Shown: positions 49,481 through 57,654 of the stretch, in pieces
Position numbering within the stretch: the stretch's first letter is position 1
Layout of the letters: each line of letters opens with the position of its first letter
Origin: Paenibacillus lacisoli
GTDB lineage: Bacteria > Bacillota > Bacilli > Paenibacillales > Paenibacillaceae
Direction: 5' to 3'
Length of the DNA stretch: 64,000 nucleotides
Assembly (NCBI RefSeq): GCF_030580655.1
Contig: NZ_JAUQTB010000001.1
Coordinates: forward strand, 620,001-684,000
Made by a program: the position numbers and the translations under genes
Notes under the pieces: model-generated
Databases searched by the model: none
What the model was told of the DNA's origin: nothing
What the model saw: only the letters and a program-made list of their open reading frames with translations

Positions 49481-50452
49481 TCATTCCTCCCCTGATTGCA
49501 TTCCCTCTATAATCTGTAACATCAGCCTGTTCAGCGGAGCTTCTATACCCGCTCTGTCTGCCAATGAAATCAATCCGCCGTTAATAGAGGAAATTTCCGT
49601 TGTTCTTCCGGCAGCAACATCGCTGTGCATGGAAGAGATATTGTCAGCTGTACGCCGGCAAACATTCAAAACCTCATCCCACCAGCCTTCCTCCCAAGGC
49701 AGATTGCAGGCCTTCAGAATACGGATACTCTCGTTATAAATGGACTGCATCAGGCTGGTTCTCGTCTCCGAGTCCAGCAATTCCCCATTCCGGATCCGCC
49801 AGACTGCGGTAAGCGGGTTGATCACAGCATTGATAATCAGTTTCCGATATACCATTCTCTCGATTTCATTCGACAAGCTTGTCCGAAATCCTGCCTGCTC
49901 TAACCTGGAAACAAGGTTAATCAAATGGTCACGGGTCCATTCTTCCCCGACTATGCTGCTGTCCTCCCACAATCCGATCACTGTCTCTCCAAGACCAGCA
50001 TGAATGACGATTCCTGCATCTGATTTGGCTGCCCCTTCAGTTGTAACGGCTGCATAGACCGGCAGCTCGGGAAGAAGTCTCTGAATTGTCTCCATGTGCC
50101 CTACTCCGTTCTGAAGACAAACGATCCCTTTCCATTTACCATCGGAACGGGACAGTTCCGATGCCGCTTGTGCCACGTCCTTTTGCTTGACGGCCAAAAG
50201 CAGCCAATCCCCCTGTTCACGCTTTTGGACACTCTTCATTTCATTCAGCGCATATGTCTGGAGCACACAATTATTCACTGTGACCTGCGACTCCGTTTGC
50301 CCGTCCGAACGCCGCACTATGAGCTGAGCTCCTTGCAGCTGCTGAGCCTGTTCTGCTGAACGTGTCCACAGCCGGACAGCCGTACCTGCCGCTGCCAGCT
50401 TTCCGCTATAGAGCAGGCCCAAAGAACCTGCCCCAACAATATCAATGATCAT
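49481..50452 (-). CDS. panE: 2-dehydropantoate 2-reductase (ketopantoate reductase)
   Basis: PanE reduces ketopantoate with NADPH in pantothenate and coenzyme A synthesis. The 323-residue protein begins MIIDIVGAGSLGLLYSGKLA, the dinucleotide-binding loop GAGSLG, and continues with KQKDVAQA, CLQNGVGH, the lysine block YRKLIINAVINPLTA and EISSINGGLI near the end. I chose ATG 50452, behind GGAGG. A longer frame upstream has no conserved content. The rsfA-panE-bshC order follows B. subtilis rsfA-ylbP-panE-bshC, with ylbP missing and opp inserted. Confidence 0.92.
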   Translation of the reverse strand: MIIDIVGAGSLGLLYSGKLAAAGTAVRLWTRSAEQAQQLQGAQLIVRRSDGQTESQVTVNNCVLQTYALNEMKSVQKREQGDWLLLAVKQKDVAQAASELSRSDGKWKGIVCLQNGVGHMETIQRLLPELPVYAAVTTEGAAKSDAGIVIHAGLGETVIGLWEDSSIVGEEWTRDHLINLVSRLEQAGFRTSLSNEIERMVYRKLIINAVINPLTAVWRIRNGELLDSETRTSLMQSIYNESIRILKACNLPWEEGWWDEVLNVCRRTADNISSMHSDVAAGRTTEISSINGGLISLADRAGIEAPLNRLMLQIIEGMQSGEE

Positions 50453-50515
50453 ATGAACCTCCTGCTTTTTCCGTTCCGGGACTTCTATATCAGAATAGCA
50501 GAACCTCGGACATGA

Positions 50516-50552
50516 CAAAAGCCCGAGGCTGCATTCACTGAGCCATCGGACT
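50516..50552 (-). terminator. Intrinsic terminator after rsfA
   Basis: Arms 50522-50530 (CCCGAGGCT) and 50541-50549 (AGCCATCGG) pair with a small bulge, followed on the minus strand by TTTTG. The T-run is short, so some read-through into panE is likely. Confidence 0.6.
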
Positions 50553-50586
50553 TATATGATTGGGGAGTGCTTATTCACAAGGTGTA

Positions 50587-51237
50587 CTACTCGATCCGTT
50601 CTAGATTGCCGTTCGCGTCCATTTTAAACCGGGACTTCTGTTCGTCCTCTTCTTCAGCCAGGAATGCCAGGCGACGGGCACGATCCATAATTTGGATCAA
50701 CGCTTTATAATCGTCATTCACGACACGGTAATCCGTCTGGACCTCATTCACTTCCTTGGAGAGCTTTTCTTTCTCGTTACGAAGCAGAGCCAACTCTTCA
50801 TCCTTGTCACGCAGCTCTTTCTCCAGCATTTTGATCTGTTTATGTGTTTCCTGGATGGTGCCTTTCCATTGACGCAGGAAGCGGATTACAGCATCAACAG
50901 ATAATGTCTCCTCGCTGATATGTTCGGATTTCAGTACATCTTCCTGCACATCATCTGCGGTAAACGAAGCAACCTGCGGTCCGGCAAAAACATTCTGCTT
51001 TTTCAGATAATTCCGCTTTTGACGCTGCGCTTTGGCGATGCCGATGGCGGCATCGTATCTTTTGCGGACACAGCTGTTCCAGCGAAAGCCGCAGGCGGCG
51101 GAAGTCCTCCCGATCTTCTCTCCCACCTCTTCAAAAGCCGCAAGCTGTGTGCTGCCTTCCCTAATATGGCGAAGTGTCACTTCGGCCAGTATTAAATCGT
51201 CTTCCGTGCTCCACGCATCCTGTCTCACTGCAGTCAT
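50587..51237 (-). CDS. rsfA: RsfA-family prespore transcription regulator
   Basis: A 216-residue protein with an N-terminal Myb/SANT-like DNA-binding domain (RQDAWSTEDDLILAEVTLRH ... CGFRWNSCVRKRYDAAI, about residues 4-55), a basic stretch, and a long coiled coil near residues 115-175 (IKMLEKELRDKDEELALLRN). In B. subtilis RsfA tunes sigma-F-dependent genes in the prespore. I chose ATG 51237 with AGGAGG ten bases upstream. The upstream region 51238-51557 is shared with a divergent gene. Confidence 0.88.
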   Translation of the reverse strand: MTAVRQDAWSTEDDLILAEVTLRHIREGSTQLAAFEEVGEKIGRTSAACGFRWNSCVRKRYDAAIGIAKAQRQKRNYLKKQNVFAGPQVASFTADDVQEDVLKSEHISEETLSVDAVIRFLRQWKGTIQETHKQIKMLEKELRDKDEELALLRNEKEKLSKEVNEVQTDYRVVNDDYKALIQIMDRARRLAFLAEEEDEQKSRFKMDANGNLERIE

Positions 51238-51557
51238 CCCTGCAAACCCTCCTAACGACATCCTTAAAATTAACCGTCTTCAATGACCGGCTGATCCGGT
51301 ATGTGAATGGGTATAAAAGCTGCTTAGTACATTGTTATGCCTCTCATAGAGTTCATAGAATCTATTTGATACTAAAATGTATTGCCAATTCCACAGCCGA
51401 TCATACGTCTAAAATATGAAAGACAAGCCGTTTCAACAATTGTGAAAATGCTTTAAAATGTCATTATGTTCTTGTAACGAGGATGAAATGGTCTTTTTAT
51501 ACATATATATGTTCAAAACGATCCTCGCTGCACGCTTGATTGAAAGGAGAGTCCTTC
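51238..51557. other. Divergent intergenic region between rsfA and the 51558 gene
   Basis: This 320-base stretch holds the upstream regions of two divergent genes. On inspection it contains a small hairpin (ACCGG/CCGGT, 51286-51300), AT-rich sequence from 51420 to 51510, and the ribosome site AAAGGAG of the plus-strand gene. I found no convincing promoter for either direction; a poor -35/-10 pair (TTGTGA and ATTATG) and CATATATATG are the best candidates. No small gene is evident. Confidence 0.5.
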
Positions 51558-52646
51558 GTGATCCATGCCCAAGCCCTGAGGCGCTTTATATTCTGTACCA
51601 CTCTCCTGCTCGGCCTATCAGCCTTGACTTCTGGCGCACTCTATGCCGAACAGTCTCCTGAGGAAGTCCGCCGTATTTTGCAGGATAGTCTGTCTATTGT
51701 AGAAATTGATCATGAGATTGAACGGATTGATACCGAGCAAAGCAAGCTTCAGTCCCAATTAGCCGGGCTGCGCACCTCCCTGGCGCAGCAGGAACAGGAT
51801 ATCAAAGAACATCGCGAGAAGGCAGGCAGAGTAATGCGCTCCTATTATATGGGGGAACGTGACACCCTTTTAAACCTGCTGTTCAAAGCCAAAAGCCTGA
51901 CTCAAATGCTGACCCTGTATGACTATTATCAGATCATTATCAGCAATGACCAGGCGGTTCTCCATGATTACCAGGAACGTTACCGCTCCATGACCGCTAC
52001 CCAGACCAAGCTGGTCCGCGCCTCGGACGAGCTGTCCCGGGTCAAAAACAGTCTCATCGAACAACGAGCCCGGGTGGCTGCCCTGCAACAACAAGTGGAT
52101 GACCATGTCGCATTAAGTTCGGATCCGGAGGCCATTCGCCGTATGATCGGAGAACTGACTCAATATTGGGAAAATGTCGGTCTTCATGAGGTAAAGCGCT
52201 ATTTCGAGGCTTTAGCTTCAGCGATGCAAGGACTGCCTAATTTCATCCAGCAACAGCCGGGAGCCATCGAAACGAACGGAAGAAACTATACGATCCGTAT
52301 TGAGGAGGATGCCTTCAACGATTATCTCCGTGCTCAGAATGAGCTGTTTCAGCACTTCGCCTTTCACTTTTCCAGCGAAGGCATTACGGCTTCCGGACAG
52401 CAGGGAAACCTGCAATTATCGATTCAGGGGCATTATACGGTGGAAAATGATCCGCAGAATGCCATCCTCTTCCATGTTGACAAGCTGATCTTCAATCAGC
52501 TGGAGCTGCCGGATACCACACGCCAGACGATGGAGGAGCAGTTCGATCTTGGCTTCTATCCGGAACAGCTGATATCTTTTCTCAAAGCTACAAGTGTTTC
52601 CACAAGTGATAAAGAATTGAAGGTAGAGCTGCAGCTGTCGCTATGA
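51558..52646 (+). CDS. Secreted coiled-coil protein with PcsB/CwlO-like N-terminal half, no hydrolase domain
   Basis: The 362-residue protein starts with GTG 51558 (AAAGGAG eight bases upstream) and a signal peptide (FIFCTTLLLGLSALTSGALYA). Residues about 30-195 form heptad-rich coiled coils including RVMRSYYMGERDTLLNLLFK, a segment seen in the coiled-coil domains of cell-wall hydrolase activators. The C-terminal half (about 220-362) is beta-rich with NYTIRIEEDAFNDYL and shows no NlpC/P60, LytM or other catalytic signature. A periplasm-side regulator of a wall hydrolase is a reasonable guess but unproven. It is a single-gene unit ending at a strong terminator. Confidence 0.78.
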   Translation: MIHAQALRRFIFCTTLLLGLSALTSGALYAEQSPEEVRRILQDSLSIVEIDHEIERIDTEQSKLQSQLAGLRTSLAQQEQDIKEHREKAGRVMRSYYMGERDTLLNLLFKAKSLTQMLTLYDYYQIIISNDQAVLHDYQERYRSMTATQTKLVRASDELSRVKNSLIEQRARVAALQQQVDDHVALSSDPEAIRRMIGELTQYWENVGLHEVKRYFEALASAMQGLPNFIQQQPGAIETNGRNYTIRIEEDAFNDYLRAQNELFQHFAFHFSSEGITASGQQGNLQLSIQGHYTVENDPQNAILFHVDKLIFNQLELPDTTRQTMEEQFDLGFYPEQLISFLKATSVSTSDKELKVELQLSL

Positions 52647-52675
52647 TTCTGATGTAGATTTGCATGAAGAAGCAC

Positions 52676-52718
52676 AATAAAGCAGCAGGCTACGGAATTG
52701 GAGCCTGCTGCTTTATTT
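52676..52718. terminator. Bidirectional terminator between two convergent genes
   Basis: Sixteen-base perfect arms (52676-52691 and 52702-52717) begin with AATAAAGCAG and end with its complement, so a T-rich run follows the stem on either strand. It serves both the plus-strand coiled-coil gene and the minus-strand solute-binding gene. Confidence 0.92.
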
Positions 52719-53950
52719 TATGGCATTAAATTTAACCATTCCTGTACGGGGAGTTGTCCTTGAAGCAGCTGCTTAACCCGCTCAGACCAGACCGGGCTGG
52801 ATAAGAATGAAACCGCCGGGAACTCCCCAGGCTCCATGTATCCCTTCTCCTGTCCCTCTGGGGGAACGATATTGGCAGCATCTGCTAACGCAGGAGAACG
52901 GTATAGTCCGGCGTCAACCGGCAGCTTGCCGGTTCTCTCGTACCACCGCACCGCTTCGTCTGAAGCCGTTATCTCTGCAATCCACTTTCCCGCCTCTTCC
53001 GCATGCTGTGTACTGGCAGATACAGCCCAGCTTCGATTCGTAATCCCCCACTGTATATGATGCGGAAGCCGGATCCACCAGTTGTTCAGCAGCGCCTTGT
53101 CCTCGTTCATAACTTCAGACAGCGGCATAACAGCCACAGACCAGGAAGGATCTGTCTCTTCTAAACTCTCTTCATGGTCAGGTCTTATATACGGGCGCAG
53201 CCCTTCAACCAGCGACAAAAGCTCCTTGTCCTTAAGCAGTTGTTGAACTTGAACTGACTTGGATTCTCCTTCTATAAATTCAAGCAGGGCCAATAAACCT
53301 CTCATATCCTTCGTTAAACTTAGACCAGCTCTTTGCCCCGCTCCGTCTCCCTTCTTCCATACACTCAAGAGCTGCTTCCATTCCTGCAACCCGGATGGCA
53401 GACGGCTTAGTCCCAAAGCCTGCAGCCTGGAACGATGTCCGACCAGTACGTAAGGATCGCTATCCTGCGGCGCTGCCCATGTATATCCGTTCCACTCCAT
53501 CTGGGCCATTATATGGGTCATCCCAGCTCCAGAAATCTCTGAAGCATTATAGGTTTCAACCGGAAGCAGATATCCCCGTTCTGCGAGAGGGCGTATCCAC
53601 CCATTCTCCACCAGCACAATATCCGCAGCTTCTCCCAATTCATAATTGCTATTATACATATCATATAAATCCGGCTCTTCAACCCGGTCGATTGTGACCT
53701 GGATTCCTGTTTGTTTCTCGATGTGCTCCGAGACTCGCAGCAGCTCGTTATATTCAGTTGTGTTCAGGCTTGCTGCTATTCTGATCGGACCTGTCGCGGT
53801 GTCATGTCTTGGAGGAGTCTGTACAGTCACACCTTCAGCCTCGGGATTTTTCACGTCTGATCCCCCGCCAGAAAACTCCAGTCCAGGAGACAGGCTTGAT
53901 AGGGAAAGCAGCAAAATGGCTAATAAAAGCCAATAGTTTTTACGCTTCAC
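52718..53950 (-). CDS. Extracellular solute-binding protein without lipobox
   Basis: A 410-residue periplasmic-binding-fold protein of the family 1 type, judging from IRIAASLNTTEYNELLRVSEHIEKQ, DIVLVENGWIRPLAERGYLLP and the tryptophan-rich WNGYTWAAPQDSDPYVLV block. It starts with GTG 53950, seven bases after AGAGGAAG. The N-terminus has a hydrophobic signal or anchor (WLLLAILLLSLSSLS) but no cysteine, so it cannot be lipidated as usual for Gram-positive binding proteins. No permease or ATPase lies nearby. It may be anchored by its uncleaved signal, or act as a sensor partner. Confidence 0.82.
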   Translation of the reverse strand: MKRKNYWLLLAILLLSLSSLSPGLEFSGGGSDVKNPEAEGVTVQTPPRHDTATGPIRIAASLNTTEYNELLRVSEHIEKQTGIQVTIDRVEEPDLYDMYNSNYELGEAADIVLVENGWIRPLAERGYLLPVETYNASEISGAGMTHIMAQMEWNGYTWAAPQDSDPYVLVGHRSRLQALGLSRLPSGLQEWKQLLSVWKKGDGAGQRAGLSLTKDMRGLLALLEFIEGESKSVQVQQLLKDKELLSLVEGLRPYIRPDHEESLEETDPSWSVAVMPLSEVMNEDKALLNNWWIRLPHHIQWGITNRSWAVSASTQHAEEAGKWIAEITASDEAVRWYERTGKLPVDAGLYRSPALADAANIVPPEGQEKGYMEPGEFPAVSFLSSPVWSERVKQLLQGQLPVQEWLNLMP

Positions 53951-53981
53951 AAGGTTACTTCCTCTCTGCTATCTTCCTATC

Positions 53982-54010
53982 ATTGTAGCAAATACCAGGA
54001 GCTCTGTCTT
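53982..54010 (-). promoter_or_regulatory. Candidate extended -10 promoter of the solute-binding gene
   Basis: The minus strand shows AAGACA (54005-54010), a 17-base spacer and TACAAT (53982-53987) preceded by TGC, an extended -10. The remainder of 53951-54140 holds the ylaK terminator. Confidence 0.6.
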
Positions 54011-54041
54011 AAAATGGCAGCGAAAAATTTTGTGCGTATAA

Positions 54042-54067
54042 CAAAAAGAGCCGGCGCCGCCGACTCA
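54042..54067 (-). terminator. Intrinsic terminator after ylaK
   Basis: GAGTCGGC pairs with GCCGGCTC (one G-U pair) around a short GC loop, followed on the minus strand by TTTTTG. Confidence 0.8.
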
Positions 54068-54140
54068 TAAGTATTTTAATGATTTCCGTAACATATTCAT
54101 GGATTCCTTAACATTTCTCGGGAAATAAATCATCTGTAAT

Positions 54141-55472
54141 CTACAGCAGATCTGCGGCCAGCTGCGCCAGACGAGAGCGTTCGCCTTTCTCCAGCATAAT
54201 GTGGCCGCTGATGCCCTCCTGCTTGAACTGCTCCACAATATAGCTCAGTCCATTACTGGTTGCATCCAGATAAGGATGGTCAATCTGTTCCGGATCGCCC
54301 ATCAGTACAATTTTACTCCCCTCACCGACACGGGATACAATCGTCTTCACCTCATGACGGGACAAATTCTGTGCCTCATCAATAATAATAAACTGTCCGG
54401 GAATGGAACGGCCGCGGATATACGTAAGAGCTTCAACCTGAATACTGCCGAGCCCCATCAAGATTTTATCGATATCCCCCGATTTCTTGGTGTCAAACAG
54501 GAACTCCAGATTATCGTAAATCGGCTGCATCCACGGACGGAGCTTTTCCTCTTTTTCGCCTGGCAGATAACCGATATCTTTCCCCATAGGGACAACAGGC
54601 CTGGCAATCAGCAGCTTCTTGTATTTGTGGTCGTCTTCAACTTTGGCTAGTCCTGCAGCCAGCGCCAGCAGAGTTTTGCCCGTACCGGCTTTACCGGTGA
54701 TGGTCACGAGCGGAATCTCATCACTTAGAAGCAGCTCAAGAGCCATTCGCTGCTGGGCATTACGGGCGCTGATTCCCCATATGGGATCATTACTCAGATA
54801 CAGCGGCTCGAGACGGCTCGCATCTCCATTTACTTTTAGCAGGGCCGACTTGCCTGTCCCCATCTCATCTTTCAGGATAATAAATTCATGTGGATATAAT
54901 GTATAAGGAAGCTGAAGCGGCTTGATTGCGAGAAAACGGTAGGTGTAAAACTCATCGATGACGGAGGGGTGGACTTTTAAAGTGGAGTAGCCGCTGTACA
55001 ATTCATCAGGTTCTGCGGTACGGTCCGTAAGATAATCCTGTGCCATTAATCCCAATACATCTGCTTTGATCCGCACCAGCACGTCCTTGCTGACAATGGC
55101 CACGGTTCGCGGATCGCTTTTCTCCCGCTCCTCGAGCTGATAATTCAGCGCCACGGCCAGGATCCGGTTATCATTCGTAATCTCCCCGAACATTTCCTGC
55201 AGGCGGACAAAGCTGCGATGATTCAGCTCTACCTTCAGGCTGCCGCCGTTAGGCAGCGGAACGCCGCCATGCAGATGTCCTACTTCACGCAAACCGTCCA
55301 GAAGCCGGGACACATGACGCGCATTTCTTCCGATCTCATCCGCATTTCTTTTCTTGGAATCAATCTCCTCCAGGACGACAGCAGGTATGATGACTTCGTG
55401 TTCCTGAAAAGTAAAGATCGCATTCGGGTCGTGGAGCAGTACATTGGTATCCAGTACATAAATTTTCTTCAA
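54141..55472 (-). CDS. ylaK: PIN-PhoH ATPase/RNase fusion YlaK
   Basis: A 443-residue protein, about the length of B. subtilis YlaK. The N-terminal PIN nuclease domain (from KKIYVLDTNVLLHDP) carries the conserved aspartates and the TNDNRI block. The C-terminal PhoH-type ATPase has GKAGTGKT at 260-267 and the Walker B segment FIIIDEAQNL. Related PhoH2 proteins act as RNA helicase-ribonucleases. I chose the TTG at 55472 because GGAGGGG precedes it and the length then fits the family; a start 16 codons upstream has no ribosome site. It is divergent from the YlaJ-like gene. Confidence 0.92.
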   Translation of the reverse strand: MKKIYVLDTNVLLHDPNAIFTFQEHEVIIPAVVLEEIDSKKRNADEIGRNARHVSRLLDGLREVGHLHGGVPLPNGGSLKVELNHRSFVRLQEMFGEITNDNRILAVALNYQLEEREKSDPRTVAIVSKDVLVRIKADVLGLMAQDYLTDRTAEPDELYSGYSTLKVHPSVIDEFYTYRFLAIKPLQLPYTLYPHEFIILKDEMGTGKSALLKVNGDASRLEPLYLSNDPIWGISARNAQQRMALELLLSDEIPLVTITGKAGTGKTLLALAAGLAKVEDDHKYKKLLIARPVVPMGKDIGYLPGEKEEKLRPWMQPIYDNLEFLFDTKKSGDIDKILMGLGSIQVEALTYIRGRSIPGQFIIIDEAQNLSRHEVKTIVSRVGEGSKIVLMGDPEQIDHPYLDATSNGLSYIVEQFKQEGISGHIMLEKGERSRLAQLAADLL

Positions 55473-55736
55473 ACCTATCCCCTCCAAAGCGGCGTCTCGT
55501 AAACGAGCATTTTTGCGCAACCCTATTCGCGAGTCTGAACGGGCAGCCGTGAGGATGACTGGCTGGCTGCCTTATCACCATTGTAACAAGTAAGCGTGAC
55601 TTTTAGAATGAGGCAAAAAAGCTCTAGCAAGAATCGATATGAGGCAGTGGACAATCGTCCTATTCATACATAATCTTATTCGGCTCGGACAAAATAATTG
55701 CAAGTCAGTAAAAATAAATAAAAGGAGGGGAACAGC

Positions 55737-56414
55737 ATGCATAAACGTATCGGGACCGCTGCCGCTGCGCTGCTTATTCTGGCAGGCTGCAATACAAACG
55801 CGGGCAATCATACCGCTTCAAATGGACATACTTCAACCCGGGTGGAGACCCGCAGTCAGGACGGGATTACCAAGCTGAACACGAACCAGCCGGATGTGGA
55901 TGCGGCCACTCATCTGGAGATGATCGCCAGCAGGGTACCTGGAGTCAAACAGGCAAGCTGTGTTGTGATGGGCAAAACAGCGATTGTTGCTATTGATGTC
56001 GACAGTAAGCTGGAGCGTTCCCGGGTGGGCACGATTAAATATTCTGTAGCTGAAGCACTGCACAAGGATCCGCGGGGGGCTAACGCTGTGGTCACAGCTG
56101 ATATGGACGTTCACCAGCGGGTTGCTGAAATGGGCCAAAAAATCAGACAGGGCCATCCCGTTCAGGGTCTTACCGAGGAATTGGCCGATATGGTTGGCCG
56201 CATCATTCCGCAGATGCCGAATGGCATGGACAAACACAAACCGGCTGATCCTTACGAATCCCGCACAGGAACGAATGAACCTGCAACCCGAAGTGAGATC
56301 AAGTCGCTCCATCAGCCCGACGGACAACCGAGCACACCGGCCAAACATCAGCCTGACTCGATGTCCCGCGGGAACAAGCCCTACAGCGATACTCAAACGC
56401 AAAAAGCCCAGTGA
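55737..56414 (+). CDS. ylaJ: YlaJ/YhcN-family sporulation lipoprotein
   Basis: A 225-residue lipoprotein with a signal peptide ending LLILAGCNTNAG (Cys18). The YhcN/YlaJ domain spans about residues 50-150, with HLEMIASRVPGVKQASCVVMGKTAIVAIDVD and the conserved segment KYSVAEALHKDPRGANAVVTADMD. The C-terminal 60 residues are polar, rich in P, S, T, Q and D and probably disordered. Family members are found in the spore inner membrane and affect germination. AAAGGAGGGG precedes the ATG. The ylaJ-ylaK pairing follows B. subtilis. The terminator stem overlaps its stop codon. Confidence 0.88.
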   Translation: MHKRIGTAAAALLILAGCNTNAGNHTASNGHTSTRVETRSQDGITKLNTNQPDVDAATHLEMIASRVPGVKQASCVVMGKTAIVAIDVDSKLERSRVGTIKYSVAEALHKDPRGANAVVTADMDVHQRVAEMGQKIRQGHPVQGLTEELADMVGRIIPQMPNGMDKHKPADPYESRTGTNEPATRSEIKSLHQPDGQPSTPAKHQPDSMSRGNKPYSDTQTQKAQ

Positions 56415-56436
56415 TTTCTCACTAGGCTTTTTTTTC
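56403..56436 (+). terminator. Intrinsic terminator after the YlaJ-like gene
   Basis: Twelve-base arms with one mismatch (56403-56414 and 56419-56430) followed by eight T on the plus strand; the left arm includes the gene's stop codon. Confidence 0.9.
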
Positions 56437-56453
56437 GCGGTCAAACAGTTGTA

Positions 56454-57506
56454 TCATGAGGATGTATCGGTCGTACCGCTGACACTTTTACCTGCCAGTT
56501 CATCCTGAAGCGCCTGCTTGGCTTTATTCAATTCATCCTCATTAACCCGTACGTAAGGACTTCTCCATTCACCGGTTACCGGCTGGAAGAGAATATTTTC
56601 TTTGGAGATGTTCCAATACGTTGAAATGATGCTTTTAATTTGTGCTTTTTCAACATCCGTCGTCATATTGTCGTCCACAGCGCTGATCATTTTCCCGGCG
56701 CTGGCAATCCCCTGGAGGGACTGCATTTTGCCTACAAGTGCATTTAGCACCTGTCCTTGACGCTGATTGCGTTCAAAGTCATTGGATTCATCCGTCTTCG
56801 GTTTACAGTTGGATTTGCGGTAACGCACAAAATCAAGAGCGTTTTTCCCATCAAGATGCTGCGGACCCGCCTTCAGATTAATATCTGTTCCGTCAGCCGT
56901 ATCCCGGTAGCACATATTTTTGTCTACGGTCACATCGACACCGCCAACAGCATCAACCACATCCCGGAAGCCCTGGAAGTTCACCACAGATACATAGTCA
57001 ATCGGTACATCCATATATTTGCTGATCATCTTCTTCATCTCATCTTCTGCCGAGATACCCGATGATTTTTCCTCCACCTTAAATGTCGGATAGTAGGCAT
57101 TCAACTTGCGGACTTTATACCCGTCCAGATCAATGCGCAGGTCGCGGGGCAGCGATACCACGGTGGCAGATTTCGTATTCGGATTCATGGAGATAACCAT
57201 GTTCACATCCGAACGATACCCCTGCAAATCCGGACGATAGTCGGTACCCAGCAGCAGCATCGTCATGGGCTTCGTCTCAGCCAGCTGCGCCTTGGGCACC
57301 TCTTTGTCAACACCAGCATCAATGACCTGATTATACAGGTAGTAGGCATATCCTCCACCGGCAATAATCCCGATAATCAGCAGGAAAGCGACAAACTTCA
57401 TAAACTTCTTGAAAGGACTGCTCTTTTTCTTCACTTTTTTGGTGGAAGCCGGCTGCTTGGAACCCGTATTTCCCCCTCTAGGAGGAAGACCATTCTGACT
57501 ACTCAT
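56454..57506 (-). CDS. LytR-CpsA-Psr family glycopolymer transferase
   Basis: A 350-residue membrane-anchored LCP protein: basic cytoplasmic tail (about 30 residues), one helix (FMKFVAFLLIIGIIAGGGYAYY), then the LCP domain. Key blocks are KPMTMLLLGTDYRPDLQGYRSDVNM, VVSLPRDLRIDLDGYKVRKLNAYY and VDFVRYRKSNCKPKTDESNDFERNQRQ, holding the arginine and aspartate residues that bind the lipid pyrophosphate. These enzymes transfer teichoic acid or other polymers to peptidoglycan. The cysteine pair in NMCYRD and SNCKP is unusual. The convergent YlaJ-like gene ends 40 bases away. Confidence 0.9.
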   Translation of the reverse strand: MSSQNGLPPRGGNTGSKQPASTKKVKKKSSPFKKFMKFVAFLLIIGIIAGGGYAYYLYNQVIDAGVDKEVPKAQLAETKPMTMLLLGTDYRPDLQGYRSDVNMVISMNPNTKSATVVSLPRDLRIDLDGYKVRKLNAYYPTFKVEEKSSGISAEDEMKKMISKYMDVPIDYVSVVNFQGFRDVVDAVGGVDVTVDKNMCYRDTADGTDINLKAGPQHLDGKNALDFVRYRKSNCKPKTDESNDFERNQRQGQVLNALVGKMQSLQGIASAGKMISAVDDNMTTDVEKAQIKSIISTYWNISKENILFQPVTGEWRSPYVRVNEDELNKAKQALQDELAGKSVSGTTDTSS

Positions 57507-57549
57507 CTGTGACCCTCACTTCTGTCTTCATTGAATTATTACAGAATCA

Positions 57550-57578
57550 ACTATAGCTTGTGCATGCAGAGAATGCAA
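57550..57578 (-). promoter_or_regulatory. Candidate sigma-A promoter of the LCP gene
   Basis: The minus strand has TTGCAT (57573-57578), a 17-base spacer and TATAGT (57550-57555), 43 bases before the start codon. It overlaps the region just after the typA terminator. Confidence 0.65.
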
Positions 57579-57587
57579 AATTACGAC

Positions 57588-57633
57588 ACAAAAAAGGAAA
57601 CGGCTGGTTCCCCCAAAGGGTTGCAGCCGTTAA
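57588..57633 (-). terminator. Intrinsic terminator after typA
   Basis: AACGGCTG (57599-57606) pairs with CAGCCGTT (57624-57631) with some inner GGTT/AACC pairing, followed on the minus strand by CCTTTTTTG. Confidence 0.8.
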
Positions 57634-57654
57634 TGATGTAGTTAATTTATCCTG

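Noticed and set aside
54800..54870. Second P-loop (GTGKS) in YlaK
   Set aside because: The segment DEMGTGKSALLKV lacks the first glycine at the required spacing and lies in the linker; the true Walker A is GKAGTGKT further on.
55620..55735. Sigma-G promoter for the YlaJ-like lipoprotein
   Set aside because: CATACATAAT looks like a sigma-G -10, but no GNATR -35 lies at the correct distance, so I did not list it.
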